A stretch of 16,288 bases of DNA. Origin: an uncultured Verrucomicrobiota bacterium (GTDB taxonomy: Bacteria; Verrucomicrobiota; Verrucomicrobiae; Opitutales; Opitutaceae). Shown here piece after piece: positions 6,592 to 13,978 of this stretch. The translations under genes were made by a program, and so were the position numbers. The stretch covers positions 1 through 16,288 of the forward strand of contig CAMLQS010000087.1 of assembly GCA_946482165.1 (NCBI GenBank). Reading direction: 5' to 3'. Positions within the stretch are counted from its first letter, which is position 1, and every line of letters begins with the position of its first letter. The notes under the pieces were generated by a model. The model was not told where the DNA came from, ran no database searches, and worked only from the letters and a program-made list of their open reading frames with translations.

Positions 6592-8094
6592 GTGTCCGCT
6601 CCGTCCACTTCGCCCGCTCCGGTTTTGCTTTGGTTTCGCAAGGACTTGCGCCTTTCCGACAACGCCGCGCTTGCGGCCGCCCTTTCGCGAGGCGGCCCGA
6701 TAGTGCCGGTCCATGTGCTCGACGACGACGGCGAAGGCCGATGGCGGCCCGGGGGCGCCTCGCGGTGGTGGCTGCACCATTCCCTGGCGGCGCTGGACGC
6801 CGAGCTTCGCCGGCGCGGCTCGCGGCTCGTCCTCGCGCGCGGCGACTCCGGCGCGGAACTCCGCCGTCTCGCCCGGGAAACGGGAGCGCGAGCCGTGTAT
6901 TGGAACCGTCGTTACGAACCCGCGATTCGCGCGCGCGACGGCGAGCTGAAGGCGTCGCTGCAGGCCGAGGGGTTCGAGGCGAAGAGCTTCAACAGCGCGC
7001 TGCTTTTCGAACCGCACACGATCCAGAACAAGCAGGGGCGCCCCTTCCAGGTGTTCACGCCGTATTGGCGGCATTGCGCCTCGCTGGCGCTGCCCGAGCC
7101 GGTCGGAGGCGCGCATTCAAGCATCCCGGCGCCGACGGCCTGGCCGAAAAGCCTCCGGTTGGAGACGCTTGGCTTGTTGCCGGAAAAAAAATGGGACGCG
7201 GGATTCGCCAAGGTTTGGACGCCCGGCGAGGTCGGCGCGCAGGCGCGGTTGAAACGCTTCCTTCGCGATGAGCGCGAGGGCGCGCACGCCTATGACGAGA
7301 TGCGAAATTTGCCCGCGCACGACGGCACGTCGGGGCTGTCTCCCCATCTCCACTGGGGCGAGATCGGTCCCCGGCAGATCGCGGCGGCGTTGCGCGCGCT
7401 GGGGAAGGCTTCCGGGCTCGATCCGGCGAGCAAAGGCGCGGCGGTTTTCCTGACCGAGATCGGCTGGCGCGAATTCGCCCATCATCTGCTTTATCACTTC
7501 GAGCAGACGCCCGAGCGTGCGTTGAGACCGGAGTTCGAGCGTTTTCCCTGGGCGGCGGATCCGGACGGGAAAAAGCTGCGCGCCTGGCGGCGCGGACGCA
7601 CCGGTTATCCGATCGTCGACGCCGGTCTGCGCCAGCTCTGGGCGACGGGCTGGATGCACAATCGCGTTCGCATGGTGGTCGCCTCGTTTTTGGTGAAGCA
7701 CCTGCGCCTGCCGTGGCAGGCGGGGGCGGAGTGGTTTTGGGACACGCTCGTCGACGCCGACCTCGCGAACAACACGCTGGGCTGGCAGTGGAGCGCCGGC
7801 TGCGGGGCGGACGCGGCGCCGTATTTTCGGATCTTCGCGCCGGTGACGCAGGGGGAGAAATTCGACGCGGACGGCCGCTATGTGCGGCGCTGGGTTCCGG
7901 AGCTGGCCGGGTTGCCGGACAAGTTTATCCATGCGCCGTGGACGGCCCCGGACGCGGTGCTGGAGCAGGCCGGCGTGAAGCTCGGTGAAAATTATCCGCG
8001 TCCGATCGTGGACCATGCGAGCGCGAGGGCGGAGGCCTTGGCGGCGTTTAAGCGATTCCGCCAGGCCGGCGCTTCGTCCGGCGAGGCGGCTTAG
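6592..8094 (+). CDS. phrB: Class I deoxyribodipyrimidine photolyase
   Basis: Light-driven repair of UV cyclobutane pyrimidine dimers using FADH-. The 500-residue product is typical of class I enzymes. The N-terminal antenna Rossmann domain starts with LLWFRKDLRLSDN (12-24). The C-terminal FAD-binding helical domain carries TSGLSPHLHWGEIG (246-259), FLTEIGWREF (286-295), RTGYPIVDAGLRQLWATGWM (336-355), MHNRVRM (355-361) and DADLANNTLGWQWSAGCG (388-405). Trp398, Trp375 and probably Trp320 correspond to the E. coli electron-transfer triad (382, 359, 306). The frame opens with GTG at 6592, ten residues before the antenna strand, with no Shine-Dalgarno sequence. It heads a three-gene run (20- and 18-bp gaps) with an SRPBCC-epimerase and an FAD oxidoreductase. 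A cryptochrome is the alternative, but the complete photolyase signatures make that unlikely. Confidence 0.95.
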   Translation: MSAPSTSPAPVLLWFRKDLRLSDNAALAAALSRGGPIVPVHVLDDDGEGRWRPGGASRWWLHHSLAALDAELRRRGSRLVLARGDSGAELRRLARETGARAVYWNRRYEPAIRARDGELKASLQAEGFEAKSFNSALLFEPHTIQNKQGRPFQVFTPYWRHCASLALPEPVGGAHSSIPAPTAWPKSLRLETLGLLPEKKWDAGFAKVWTPGEVGAQARLKRFLRDEREGAHAYDEMRNLPAHDGTSGLSPHLHWGEIGPRQIAAALRALGKASGLDPASKGAAVFLTEIGWREFAHHLLYHFEQTPERALRPEFERFPWAADPDGKKLRAWRRGRTGYPIVDAGLRQLWATGWMHNRVRMVVASFLVKHLRLPWQAGAEWFWDTLVDADLANNTLGWQWSAGCGADAAPYFRIFAPVTQGEKFDADGRYVRRWVPELAGLPDKFIHAPWTAPDAVLEQAGVKLGENYPRPIVDHASARAEALAAFKRFRQAGASSGEAA

Positions 8095-8114
8095 CGAAGG
8101 CGTTTCCCCATCCG

Positions 8115-9503
8115 ATGAAACCCGAGGTCTTCGAAAAGTGCGTGCGATTGCCGGTGAGCGCGGAGCAGGCATTTGTCTGGCACGAGCGGTCCGGCGCGCT
8201 GGAACGGTTGATTCCGCCTTGGGAGGACTTCGCGGTTCTGGGCCGACGCGGAGAGGGCGTGAAACCCGGCGCGCAGGTGAGCTTGCGGACAAGAAGCGGG
8301 TCGCTGCGTTTTCACTGGGAGGCGGAGCACCGCGACTACGAGTTCGGCCGCCGCTTCACCGACGTGGCGTCGCGGGGGCCTTTCGCCCGCTGGGAGCACG
8401 CGCACGAATTTGAGCCCTCGGCGGGAGGCGGCTCGGTTTTGCGCGACCGCGTCGAGTATGCCTTGCCGGGCGGAGCGCTCGGGCGGGCGGTGGCGGGCGG
8501 GTGGACGAGGAGGCGGCTCGAAGCGCTCTTTGCTTACCGGCACTCCACCACGCGCGACGATCTGCGCTTCGCGCTCGATCACGCGCAGTGCGGGCCGATG
8601 CGCGTTCTGGTCGGCGGCGCATCCGGCTTGATCGGTTCGGCGCTCGTTCCGTTTTTGCAGACGCAGGGCCACCGCGTGCTTCGGCTGGTGCGACGCGCGC
8701 CGACGGGGCCGGACGAAGTGGAATGGAAGCCGGAGTCGGGTGTTTTCGATCTGGCGGCGGCGGGCGAGATCGACGCGGTCGTGCATCTCGCGGGGGCGGG
8801 CATTGCGGACGGACGCTGGACCGCGGAGCGGCGGCGTGAGATTCGCGAAAGTCGCGTGGGCCCGACGCGCGCGTTGGCGGAGGCGCTCGCGTCCTTGCCG
8901 CGTCCGCCGAAGATCGTGGTGGGCGGCTCGGCGATCGGATTCTACGGGGACGGAGGCGATGTCTGGCTGGATGAAACGAGCGGGACCGGGTCGGGTTTTT
9001 TGGCGGAGCTCACGCGCGCATGGGAGGCGGCCTGGGCGCCGCTCGATGGCGCGGGCACGCGCCGGGTGTATCTGCGAACGGGCCTGGTGTTGTCGCCGAA
9101 AGGCGGGGCGCTCGCGAAGTTGCTGACGCCGTTCCGTCTCGGCCTCGGCGGGCGGGTGGGCGGCGGCGACCAGTGGTGGTCGTGGATTTCGATGGACGAC
9201 ATGATCGGGGCCATCGGGCACGCGCTGACGACCGGAACGGTGCGCGGTCCTCTCAACGCCGTCGCGCCGACGCCCGTCACGAGCGCCGAATTCGCGCGAA
9301 CGCTCGGGCGCGTGCTTGGCCGCCCCGCGCTGTTGCCGGCGCCGTCGTGGGCCCTGCGCGCGGCGCTGGGGCGCGATCTGGCCGACGAAGCTTTGCTGGC
9401 AAGCCAGCGAGTGAGGCCGGCGGCGCTCGCCTCGACGGGGTATCGTTTCCGTCACGAAAACCTGGAAGCGGCGTTGCGCCATGTGCTGGGCCGGCTTTGC
9501 TGA
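8115..9503 (+). CDS. SRPBCC domain fused to TIGR01777-type SDR epimerase
   Basis: A 462-residue two-domain protein. Residues 1 to about 155 form a START/SRPBCC-like ligand-binding domain (FEKCVRLPVSAEQAFVWHER near the start, LRDRVEYALP at 109-118). Residues 162-460 are a YfcH/TIGR01777 short-chain dehydrogenase-like protein: NAD(P) loop VGGASGLIG (166-174), VVHLAGAGIADGRW (222-235), GSAIGFYGDGG (271-281), and a C-terminal DUF1731-like part (about 400-460). Fusions of this layout occur in several phyla, but the reaction is unestablished. The gene begins 20 bp after the photolyase stop and ends 18 bp before the FAD oxidoreductase, so co-transcription is likely. Homologues of the epimerase family often accompany photolyases, which suggests a light- or membrane-lipid-related role; that is inference. 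GAAGG lies too far upstream of the ATG to be a good ribosome binding site. Confidence 0.88.
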   Translation: MKPEVFEKCVRLPVSAEQAFVWHERSGALERLIPPWEDFAVLGRRGEGVKPGAQVSLRTRSGSLRFHWEAEHRDYEFGRRFTDVASRGPFARWEHAHEFEPSAGGGSVLRDRVEYALPGGALGRAVAGGWTRRRLEALFAYRHSTTRDDLRFALDHAQCGPMRVLVGGASGLIGSALVPFLQTQGHRVLRLVRRAPTGPDEVEWKPESGVFDLAAAGEIDAVVHLAGAGIADGRWTAERRREIRESRVGPTRALAEALASLPRPPKIVVGGSAIGFYGDGGDVWLDETSGTGSGFLAELTRAWEAAWAPLDGAGTRRVYLRTGLVLSPKGGALAKLLTPFRLGLGGRVGGGDQWWSWISMDDMIGAIGHALTTGTVRGPLNAVAPTPVTSAEFARTLGRVLGRPALLPAPSWALRAALGRDLADEALLASQRVRPAALASTGYRFRHENLEAALRHVLGRLC

Positions 9504-9521
9504 GTGGTTTTTCGCGGAAAC

Positions 9522-10478
9522 ATGCATCTCCAAACGGTCATAGTCGGCGCCGGTATCTCCGGCTTGCTCATCGCACGCGTGCTCCACGATTCGGGCGCGC
9601 GGGTGACCGTGCTTGAGAAAAGCCGCGGGTTCGGCGGACGCCTGGCGACGAAACGCGTGGGGGACGCGGTGTTCGACCAGGGGGCGCAGTATTTCACGGT
9701 CAAAGACCCCCGCTTCGCGGCTTGGGTGAAAAAATGGGAGGACGAGGGACTCGTGTCGCTTTGGCCGGGCGGCGAGCAGCACGGACGCTATATCGGGCGC
9801 CCGAGCATGACCGCGGTGGCGAAGGCGCTGGCCGAGGGGCTCGACGTGAAACGCGAGCACAAGGTCGCCGCGTTGGGCTGTTGCGGCGACTACTGGTGCG
9901 TGGACGTGGAGAACCATGGCTGCATGCGCGCGGAACGTCTGATCCTCACCGCGCCGGTGCCGCAGTGCCTCGCGTTGTTGAAGGCGGGCGATTTTACCGT
10001 GCCGGAGCCCCTGCTCGCGCAGCTCAAGGCGATCAGCTACGATCCGTGCCTCGCGCTGCTCGTGACCGTCGCCGGCCGCAGTCGTCTGCCGGTCGATGGC
10101 GTGCGGCGGGAAAGCGGCGATATCCGCTGGGCGGCGGATAATCAGGCCAAAGGAGTTTCGCCCAACGTGGCTGCGGTGACGCTGCACCTATCGCCCGAGT
10201 TTTCGGCGGCTTACTACGGGCGGACCGACGCGGAGGTGCTGGAGTTGGTGCGCGCCGAGGCGGAAGCGTTGATCGGCGCGCCCATTTCCGGGGCGACCTT
10301 GCATCGTTGGAAATACAGCCACGCGCGCGAGACTTTTCCCGAGCCGTTCGTGTGGTGGCCGCAGGAGTCGCTCGGCTTCGCCGGCGACGCGTTCGGCGGG
10401 GCGCGCGTGGAGGGTGCGGCGCTGTCGGCCCTGGCGCTGGCGGAGCGGGTGAAAGAGGAACTGGCGTCCGAGCCTTGA
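9522..10478 (+). CDS. Renalase-like NAD(P)/FAD-dependent oxidoreductase
   Basis: A 318-residue flavoprotein of the COG3380/renalase-like amine-oxidase superfamily. The N-terminal dinucleotide fold is VIVGAGISGLLIARVL (6-21), followed by VLEKSRGFGGRLATKR (30-45) and FDQGAQYFTV (51-60), the pattern characteristic of this group. The C-terminal FAD motif SLGFAGDAFGGARVEGAALS lies near residues 285-305. There is no signal peptide or membrane helix. The substrate is unknown; the family oxidises small reduced substrates with FAD. The frame also has a GTG at 9504, directly after the previous stop, but the ATG at 9522 starts two residues before the first beta strand and has a weak GGAAA three to four bases upstream. 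It is the last gene of the photolyase run. A flavin oxidoreductase here could serve light-stress redox chemistry, which is inference from context. Confidence 0.88.
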   Translation: MHLQTVIVGAGISGLLIARVLHDSGARVTVLEKSRGFGGRLATKRVGDAVFDQGAQYFTVKDPRFAAWVKKWEDEGLVSLWPGGEQHGRYIGRPSMTAVAKALAEGLDVKREHKVAALGCCGDYWCVDVENHGCMRAERLILTAPVPQCLALLKAGDFTVPEPLLAQLKAISYDPCLALLVTVAGRSRLPVDGVRRESGDIRWAADNQAKGVSPNVAAVTLHLSPEFSAAYYGRTDAEVLELVRAEAEALIGAPISGATLHRWKYSHARETFPEPFVWWPQESLGFAGDAFGGARVEGAALSALALAERVKEELASEP

Positions 10479-10515
10479 GCGCGTCCGCCGCGCCATCTTT
10501 TTCGTAGGTCGGAAG

Positions 10516-10612
10516 GGGGCGCGGCCCGTCGGGGCCGCGATGGGGATGCCCGCCGAAAATCGACGCGGGTTCCCGGGCGAGGGCACGGGACGCGGACCAA
10601 GGGCCGCGCCCC
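10516..10612. repeat. GC-rich inverted-repeat spacer (GGGCGCGGCCC family words)
   Basis: The spacer between the oxidoreductase and the DUF2382 gene contains a perfect 12-bp inverted repeat: GGGGCGCGGCCC at 10516-10527 and its complement GGGCCGCGCCCC at 10601-10612. The left arm also pairs locally with GGGCCGCG at 10532-10539 (8 bp, 4-nt loop), so two mutually exclusive folds exist. The first could terminate or protect the photolyase transcript, though no T-run follows. The element starts close to CGTAGGTCGG and looks like an intergenic REP-type unit. Genome copy number would decide. No coding frame is credible here. Confidence 0.5.
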
Positions 10613-10637
10613 ACCGGCGTGCGGAGCGCGGGCCCGG

Positions 10638-10666
10638 TTGGGGAGTCGCGGGGGAGCGCGTAGTCT
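10638..10666 (+). promoter_or_regulatory. Candidate promoter for the PRC/DUF2382 gene
   Basis: TTGGGG (10638-10643) and TAGTCT (10661-10666) are separated by 17 bp, about 50 nt upstream of the ATG at 10715. The match to sigma-70 consensus is partial. The alternative -10 TAGGCT overlaps it. Transcription from here would be separate from the photolyase genes. Confidence 0.3.
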
Positions 10667-10714
10667 AGGCTGGCCCGGTTTCATACCCACCAACCCCCTG
10701 ACCCAACCAAAAAC

Positions 10715-11752
10715 ATGAGCGCAAAAGACTATCAGCAAGACGCGAACCGCGACCCTCTCACTGGCGAGCCTAGCTCGCATCCGATCGGCACGGGTGTCGG
10801 CGCCGCCGCCGGCGGCGCGGCCGCCGGGGCCGCGGCTGGCACCATCGCCGGTCCTATAGGAACCGGCATCGGAGCGGCGGTCGGCGCCGTGGCCGGCGGC
10901 CTGGCCGGCAAGGCCACCGCGGAAAAGTTCAATCCCACCGAAGCGGGCGAGCTCCGCCGTTTCATCGATTACACGGTCGTCGACCGCGAGGGCGACAAGA
11001 TCGGCAGCATCGACGCTGTCTGGCAGGATCACACTGATCAGCCCGCCTACTTCGCGGTGCGAACCGGGTGGCTCGGCATGGGCAAGGCCCACGTCGTTCC
11101 CGCCCAGCGCGCGGAGGTCAACGAGACCCGCAAGACGGTGCGCGTGCCTTTCTCCAAGGAGGAGATCAAGAACGCGCCCAGCTTCGATTCGCAGGACGAT
11201 ATCACCGAAGACACGGAGTTCACCATCTCATCGCACTACGGCATCGGCCGCGATTGGAACCGCACGAGCCGCGACTTCGACGCGCCCTCCGAGCCGGAAT
11301 TCGAGGAAGGCATGGAGATCGACCAGACCCTCGACACGCCCGCCAGCCAGCCTCGGCAAGCCCAAGGCCGGGAGGAGACGAAGCTCCGCCTCAATGAAGA
11401 GCAGGTGAAGGTCGGCAAACGCGAGGTCGAGTATGGCGGCGTGCGCCTGCGCAAAATCGTGCGCACCGAGACCGTCAACGTGCCCGTCGAGCTTGAGCGC
11501 GAAGAGATCCGGATCGAGCGAAGCCCGGCGAGCGGCGCCACGGCCGGCGACGCGACCATCCGCGAAGAAGACGTGTATATTCCGCTGCGTCGCGAAGAGG
11601 CCGTGATCGAGAAGACCGTGACGGCCCGCGAGGACGTCACCGTTTCCAAGCGGCGCGAAACGGCGCGGGAGAATGTGCGCGAAGAGGTGCGCCGCGAAGA
11701 CGTCGAGATCGAGCAAAAGAAGGAACCGCGCCGCGAAGGCGGCTTGTTCTAG
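10715..11752 (+). CDS. Glycine-zipper / PRC-barrel / DUF2382 (YsnF-like) stress protein
   Basis: A 345-residue protein with three visible parts. Residues 24-66 are an Ala/Gly-rich glycine-zipper stretch with GxxxG spacings (GTGVGAAAGG, GTGIGAAVGAVAGGLAG). Residues about 78-150 form a PRC-barrel-like domain (RRFIDYTVVDREGDKIGSID, then AYFAVRTGWLGMGKAHVVPA). Residues about 220-335 match the DUF2382/YsnF-AvaK domain: REETKLRLNEEQVKVGKREV, then RVRLRKIV-type strands, EDVYIPLRREEAVIEKTV and a very charged tail rich in REE, RRE and REDV. No N-terminal signal peptide precedes the zipper, so it is either cytoplasmic or inserts through the zipper. Such proteins are commonly stress-induced in bacteria and cyanobacteria, with no biochemical activity assigned. 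It has a candidate promoter upstream and a hairpin terminator downstream, so it is probably monocistronic. Confidence 0.85.
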   Translation: MSAKDYQQDANRDPLTGEPSSHPIGTGVGAAAGGAAAGAAAGTIAGPIGTGIGAAVGAVAGGLAGKATAEKFNPTEAGELRRFIDYTVVDREGDKIGSIDAVWQDHTDQPAYFAVRTGWLGMGKAHVVPAQRAEVNETRKTVRVPFSKEEIKNAPSFDSQDDITEDTEFTISSHYGIGRDWNRTSRDFDAPSEPEFEEGMEIDQTLDTPASQPRQAQGREETKLRLNEEQVKVGKREVEYGGVRLRKIVRTETVNVPVELEREEIRIERSPASGATAGDATIREEDVYIPLRREEAVIEKTVTAREDVTVSKRRETARENVREEVRREDVEIEQKKEPRREGGLF

Positions 11753-11792
11753 CCGATAGTCGGCGAGCCAAACACGTGCTGGCGCCGCCTGT

Positions 11793-11812
11793 CGCCGCGC
11801 CAGAACGCGGCG
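11793..11812. other. GC-rich hairpin between convergent genes
   Basis: CGCCGCG (11793-11799) and CGCGGCG (11806-11812) pair over 7 bp around CCAGAA. An overlapping register, CCGCGCC with GGCGCGG, also pairs. It lies between the DUF2382 stop and the terminator-like hairpin that overlaps the antiporter stop. No T-run follows on either strand. Confidence 0.35.
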
Positions 11813-11825
11813 CGGATCGGCGCCT

Positions 11826-11861
11826 CACGCGGGCCCGGGTTTCACCCGAGGCCCGTGTTTT
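11826..11861 (+). terminator. Hairpin terminator of the DUF2382 gene, overlapping the antiporter 3' end
   Basis: CAC-GGGCC-CGGG type pairing between about 11826-11839 and 11845-11857 gives about 12 bp, with a GC bulge on the left arm and a single-base bulge on the right, closed by a TTTCA-type loop. TTTT follows at 11858-11861. The stop codon of the convergent antiporter gene (11842-11844) lies in the loop, so the structure belongs to both transcripts. Opposite-strand termination is less likely, because no T-run lies on that side. Confidence 0.5.
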
Positions 11862-13182
11862 CGCTTCCTTTTTCGGCGCGGCCGTCGCGGCGTTGGAAGG
11901 CCAGCCAGGGTTCCACCGACAGGCCATGAACCACGATGGATATCGCCACCAGGGTCATCGTGAGCGAGGTGAGCTTTTCCTGAAGAGGCAGCGGAATCGC
12001 CTGCTCGATGGCGTAGAACAAATAGTAGATGGAGCCGATGCCGCGGATGCCAAACCACGCGAGCGAGCCCAGCTGGAACCGGGTGAAACGCCCCGTCCAG
12101 ATCAAGGGCAGCACCGCGAGCGGTCGGACGACGAGAAACAGCAGGGGCGCGAGCCAGAGCATTTCCCAGGCGATGCCGGCCGAGGCGAGGGCGAGCCCCA
12201 CGACGAGCACGAGGGCGACCTCCAGCAAATGATCGAGCTGCTCGTTGGTGCCGAGCAGGAGCTCGGTCAGATAACCCGGAGCGGTGCGCGGGTCGGAGGC
12301 GAGGTCGTTTTCCAGGTGCAAAAGCGAACCCGCGGGCACCTTCGCGGCGAGCTCCACGGACTCCTTGGGACTGTGATCCAACTCCACCGTGCGGAGCGCG
12401 ACTCCCGCGGCGAACACGCTCAGAAATCCGTATGCATGGACCTCGAGCGCGAGGGCGTAGGAAACGCCGACGACGCCGAGCACGAGGTATTCGCCGTAAT
12501 CCAGCGCGCGTTCCGAACGGGCGTTCAGCCGCAACAACACCAAACCGAGGCCGCGTCCGACGAAGGCGCCGATCCCCAGGCCGACGACGATGGCCCACGC
12601 CACATCCAGAGTCCACCAGCGCCAGGCGAGGACGCCCAGGTCCTCCTGATGCAGCAGCGCGAGGCCGAGCATGACGAAGGGGAATGCGGTTCCGTCGTTC
12701 AGCCCCGCCTCCGCGCTGAGCGTCAGGCGCACGCGGTCGCGATCATGCGCGTGGCGTAGCTGCACATCCGACGCCAGCACCGGATCGGTCGGAGCGATGA
12801 TGCCGCCCAATAAGATGGCGGCGCCCCAGGACCAGCCCAGCCAGGTCACCGCGGCTACCGAGACGAGTCCGACCGTGATCGCCATCGAGACGAACGCCAG
12901 GCAGATGGCCGGTCTCAGCAAAGGGTTCCAAGGCCGCAGACGGAGTTTCAACCCGACGGTGAAAAGCGAGATGATCACCGCGATCTCCGCGCCGTGATGG
13001 AGCCAGCCGGCCGACGCCGCCGGATCGATTTGCGCAACCCCAAATCCCCACGGCCCCAGCGCGACGCCAACCGCGAGGTAAAGCATGGCCGGCGTGAACG
13101 GGGCGCGCTTCACCCAGGGGTGGGCGAGGCCCATGACGAGCACCAACGCTCCCGCGAGCAGCAGCCAGTGATTGAACGCCAT
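11842..13182 (-). CDS. CPA1-type cation:proton antiporter
   Basis: A 446-residue inner-membrane exchanger of the NhaP/CPA1 type (Na+ or K+ for H+). About 12 hydrophobic segments are visible, starting at WLLLAGALVLVMGLA (6-20). Family signatures are GGIIAPTDPVLASDV (126-140, Asp133 in the ion-binding TDP), SAEAGLNDGTAF (156-167, Asn162-Asp163) and FGIRGIGSIYYLFYA (377-391, Arg380). The loop KVPAGSLLHLENDL (281-294) and the short polar tail (431-446) carry no TrkA or CNMP regulatory domain. The open frame extends to 13425, but its first 81 residues are Arg/Pro-rich and unlike a membrane protein, so the ATG at 13182 was chosen. No Shine-Dalgarno sequence precedes it. The gene is convergent with the DUF2382 gene and divergent from the lipoprotein. 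Ion selectivity cannot be read from sequence. A role in pH or salt homeostasis is the family expectation. Confidence 0.9.
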   Translation of the reverse strand: MAFNHWLLLAGALVLVMGLAHPWVKRAPFTPAMLYLAVGVALGPWGFGVAQIDPAASAGWLHHGAEIAVIISLFTVGLKLRLRPWNPLLRPAICLAFVSMAITVGLVSVAAVTWLGWSWGAAILLGGIIAPTDPVLASDVQLRHAHDRDRVRLTLSAEAGLNDGTAFPFVMLGLALLHQEDLGVLAWRWWTLDVAWAIVVGLGIGAFVGRGLGLVLLRLNARSERALDYGEYLVLGVVGVSYALALEVHAYGFLSVFAAGVALRTVELDHSPKESVELAAKVPAGSLLHLENDLASDPRTAPGYLTELLLGTNEQLDHLLEVALVLVVGLALASAGIAWEMLWLAPLLFLVVRPLAVLPLIWTGRFTRFQLGSLAWFGIRGIGSIYYLFYAIEQAIPLPLQEKLTSLTMTLVAISIVVHGLSVEPWLAFQRRDGRAEKGSENTGLG

Positions 13183-13304
13183 GTTGAGGGGACACTTGGC
13201 CGCGGCCCGGGTCCGCCGGGGATTTTGCCTGTTCCGTCCACTTGAAGCGCCGGATGGCGGAAACCCTCCGGTCGGGGTAGGGTGCGCGCGCAACGCTTTC
13301 GACC

Positions 13305-13796
13305 ATGAAGCCTTCCCTCGTCGTTTTCCTCGCGGCGGCTTTGCCGCTGGTCGCCGCATGCTCGAAGTTTGAGACGAAAAAGGCGGCGAAGGCGGACCCG
13401 TCCGCCTCGCAGGAGACCACGCCACCTCGGCGAAACGCGGCGGAGTCGCTCGGGATCGCCTCGGGAAGCGCGGAAGACTACATGCAGCCGAACGAGTCGC
13501 CCAAGCCCGCGGAGTCGCCGACCGCTCCTTCGCCGTCGGCGACGGAGCCCGCCGCGTCCGCCGCTCCCGTTTCGGCTTCGGCGGCGCCGGATGCGTCGAA
13601 GCCGGGCATACGGCGGACGCTCACCGCCACCGACGGGCGGACTGTCGAGGCGGAGCTTTTGGCCAAGAGCGAGGCGGCCGTGAAAATACGCCGGGCCGCC
13701 GACGCCCAGGAGTTCACGATCCCGCTCGAGCGGATTTCCGAGGCCGACCGGAATTTTGTCCGCGAAAGCCAGCTGCCGCCTTTGGCGGCGCGCTAA
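13305..13796 (+). CDS. Small lipoprotein with SHD1-like domain
   Basis: A 163-residue predicted lipoprotein. MKPSLVVFLAAALPLVAACS is a lipoprotein signal with lipobox VAAC and acylated Cys19; Ser20 at +2 favours outer-membrane sorting in the E. coli rule. Residues about 55-100 form a Pro/Ser/Ala-rich linker. Residues about 103-152 (RRTLTATDGRTVEAELLAKS onward to PLERISEADRNFV) resemble the SHD1 (SLA1 homology 1) domain, whose pattern T(D)xxGRxxxA...IPLxxISxxDxxFV is common in exported proteins of Verrucomicrobiota and Planctomycetota. The domain's ligand in bacteria is unknown. The start is fixed by the signal peptide. It is 122 bp from the divergent antiporter and is followed by a hairpin at 13812-13839. 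No enzymatic motif is seen. Confidence 0.82.
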   Translation: MKPSLVVFLAAALPLVAACSKFETKKAAKADPSASQETTPPRRNAAESLGIASGSAEDYMQPNESPKPAESPTAPSPSATEPAASAAPVSASAAPDASKPGIRRTLTATDGRTVEAELLAKSEAAVKIRRAADAQEFTIPLERISEADRNFVRESQLPPLAAR

Positions 13797-13811
13797 TTGA
13801 GAAGAGCGCTG

Positions 13812-13839
13812 AGCAGTGCAGGCGTGAACCTACACTGCT
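13812..13839 (+). terminator. Hairpin after the lipoprotein gene, possible terminator
   Basis: AGCAGTG (13812-13818) pairs with CACTGCT (13833-13839). Inside, after one C/A mismatch, AGG (13820-13822) pairs with CCT (13829-13831), leaving a CGTGAA loop. It starts 16 nt past the lipoprotein stop and is followed by only two further Ts, so termination would be weak. It could alternatively be part of a mobile-element remnant in this gap. Confidence 0.4.
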
Positions 13840-13978
13840 TTGATGGAATTTCTGGTTTCGCTGTTCCAGTGGATGATCCAGTCGATGACGGCGAAGTGAA
13901 CCACTGATGCGGTGGCTCAATGAGCGCCGCTGGAGGGATGTGTTTTCGCTGCGCGAAACAAGGGGCATCGACGTCACG

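Noticed and set aside
4907..6703. 598-codon plus-strand frame
   Set aside because: Antisense shadow of the tandem creatininase-family gene; Gly/Arg/Asp-rich with no recognisable motif, whereas the minus-strand product has clear metal-site motifs.
8091..10187. 698-codon open frame on the minus strand
   Set aside because: It lies opposite the SRPBCC-epimerase and FAD oxidoreductase genes, is rich in Arg, His, Pro and Gln, and shows no domain. It is the codon-phase shadow expected in high-GC genes.
13183..13425. 81-residue N-terminal extension of the antiporter
   Set aside because: Arg/Pro-rich, unlike a membrane protein, and overlaps the start of the lipoprotein gene on the other strand.
13842..13898. 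18-codon plus-strand frame beginning MEFLVSLFQW
   Set aside because: Too short, with no ribosome binding site and no context. It overlaps the equally protein-like minus-strand fragment, so coding cannot be claimed.
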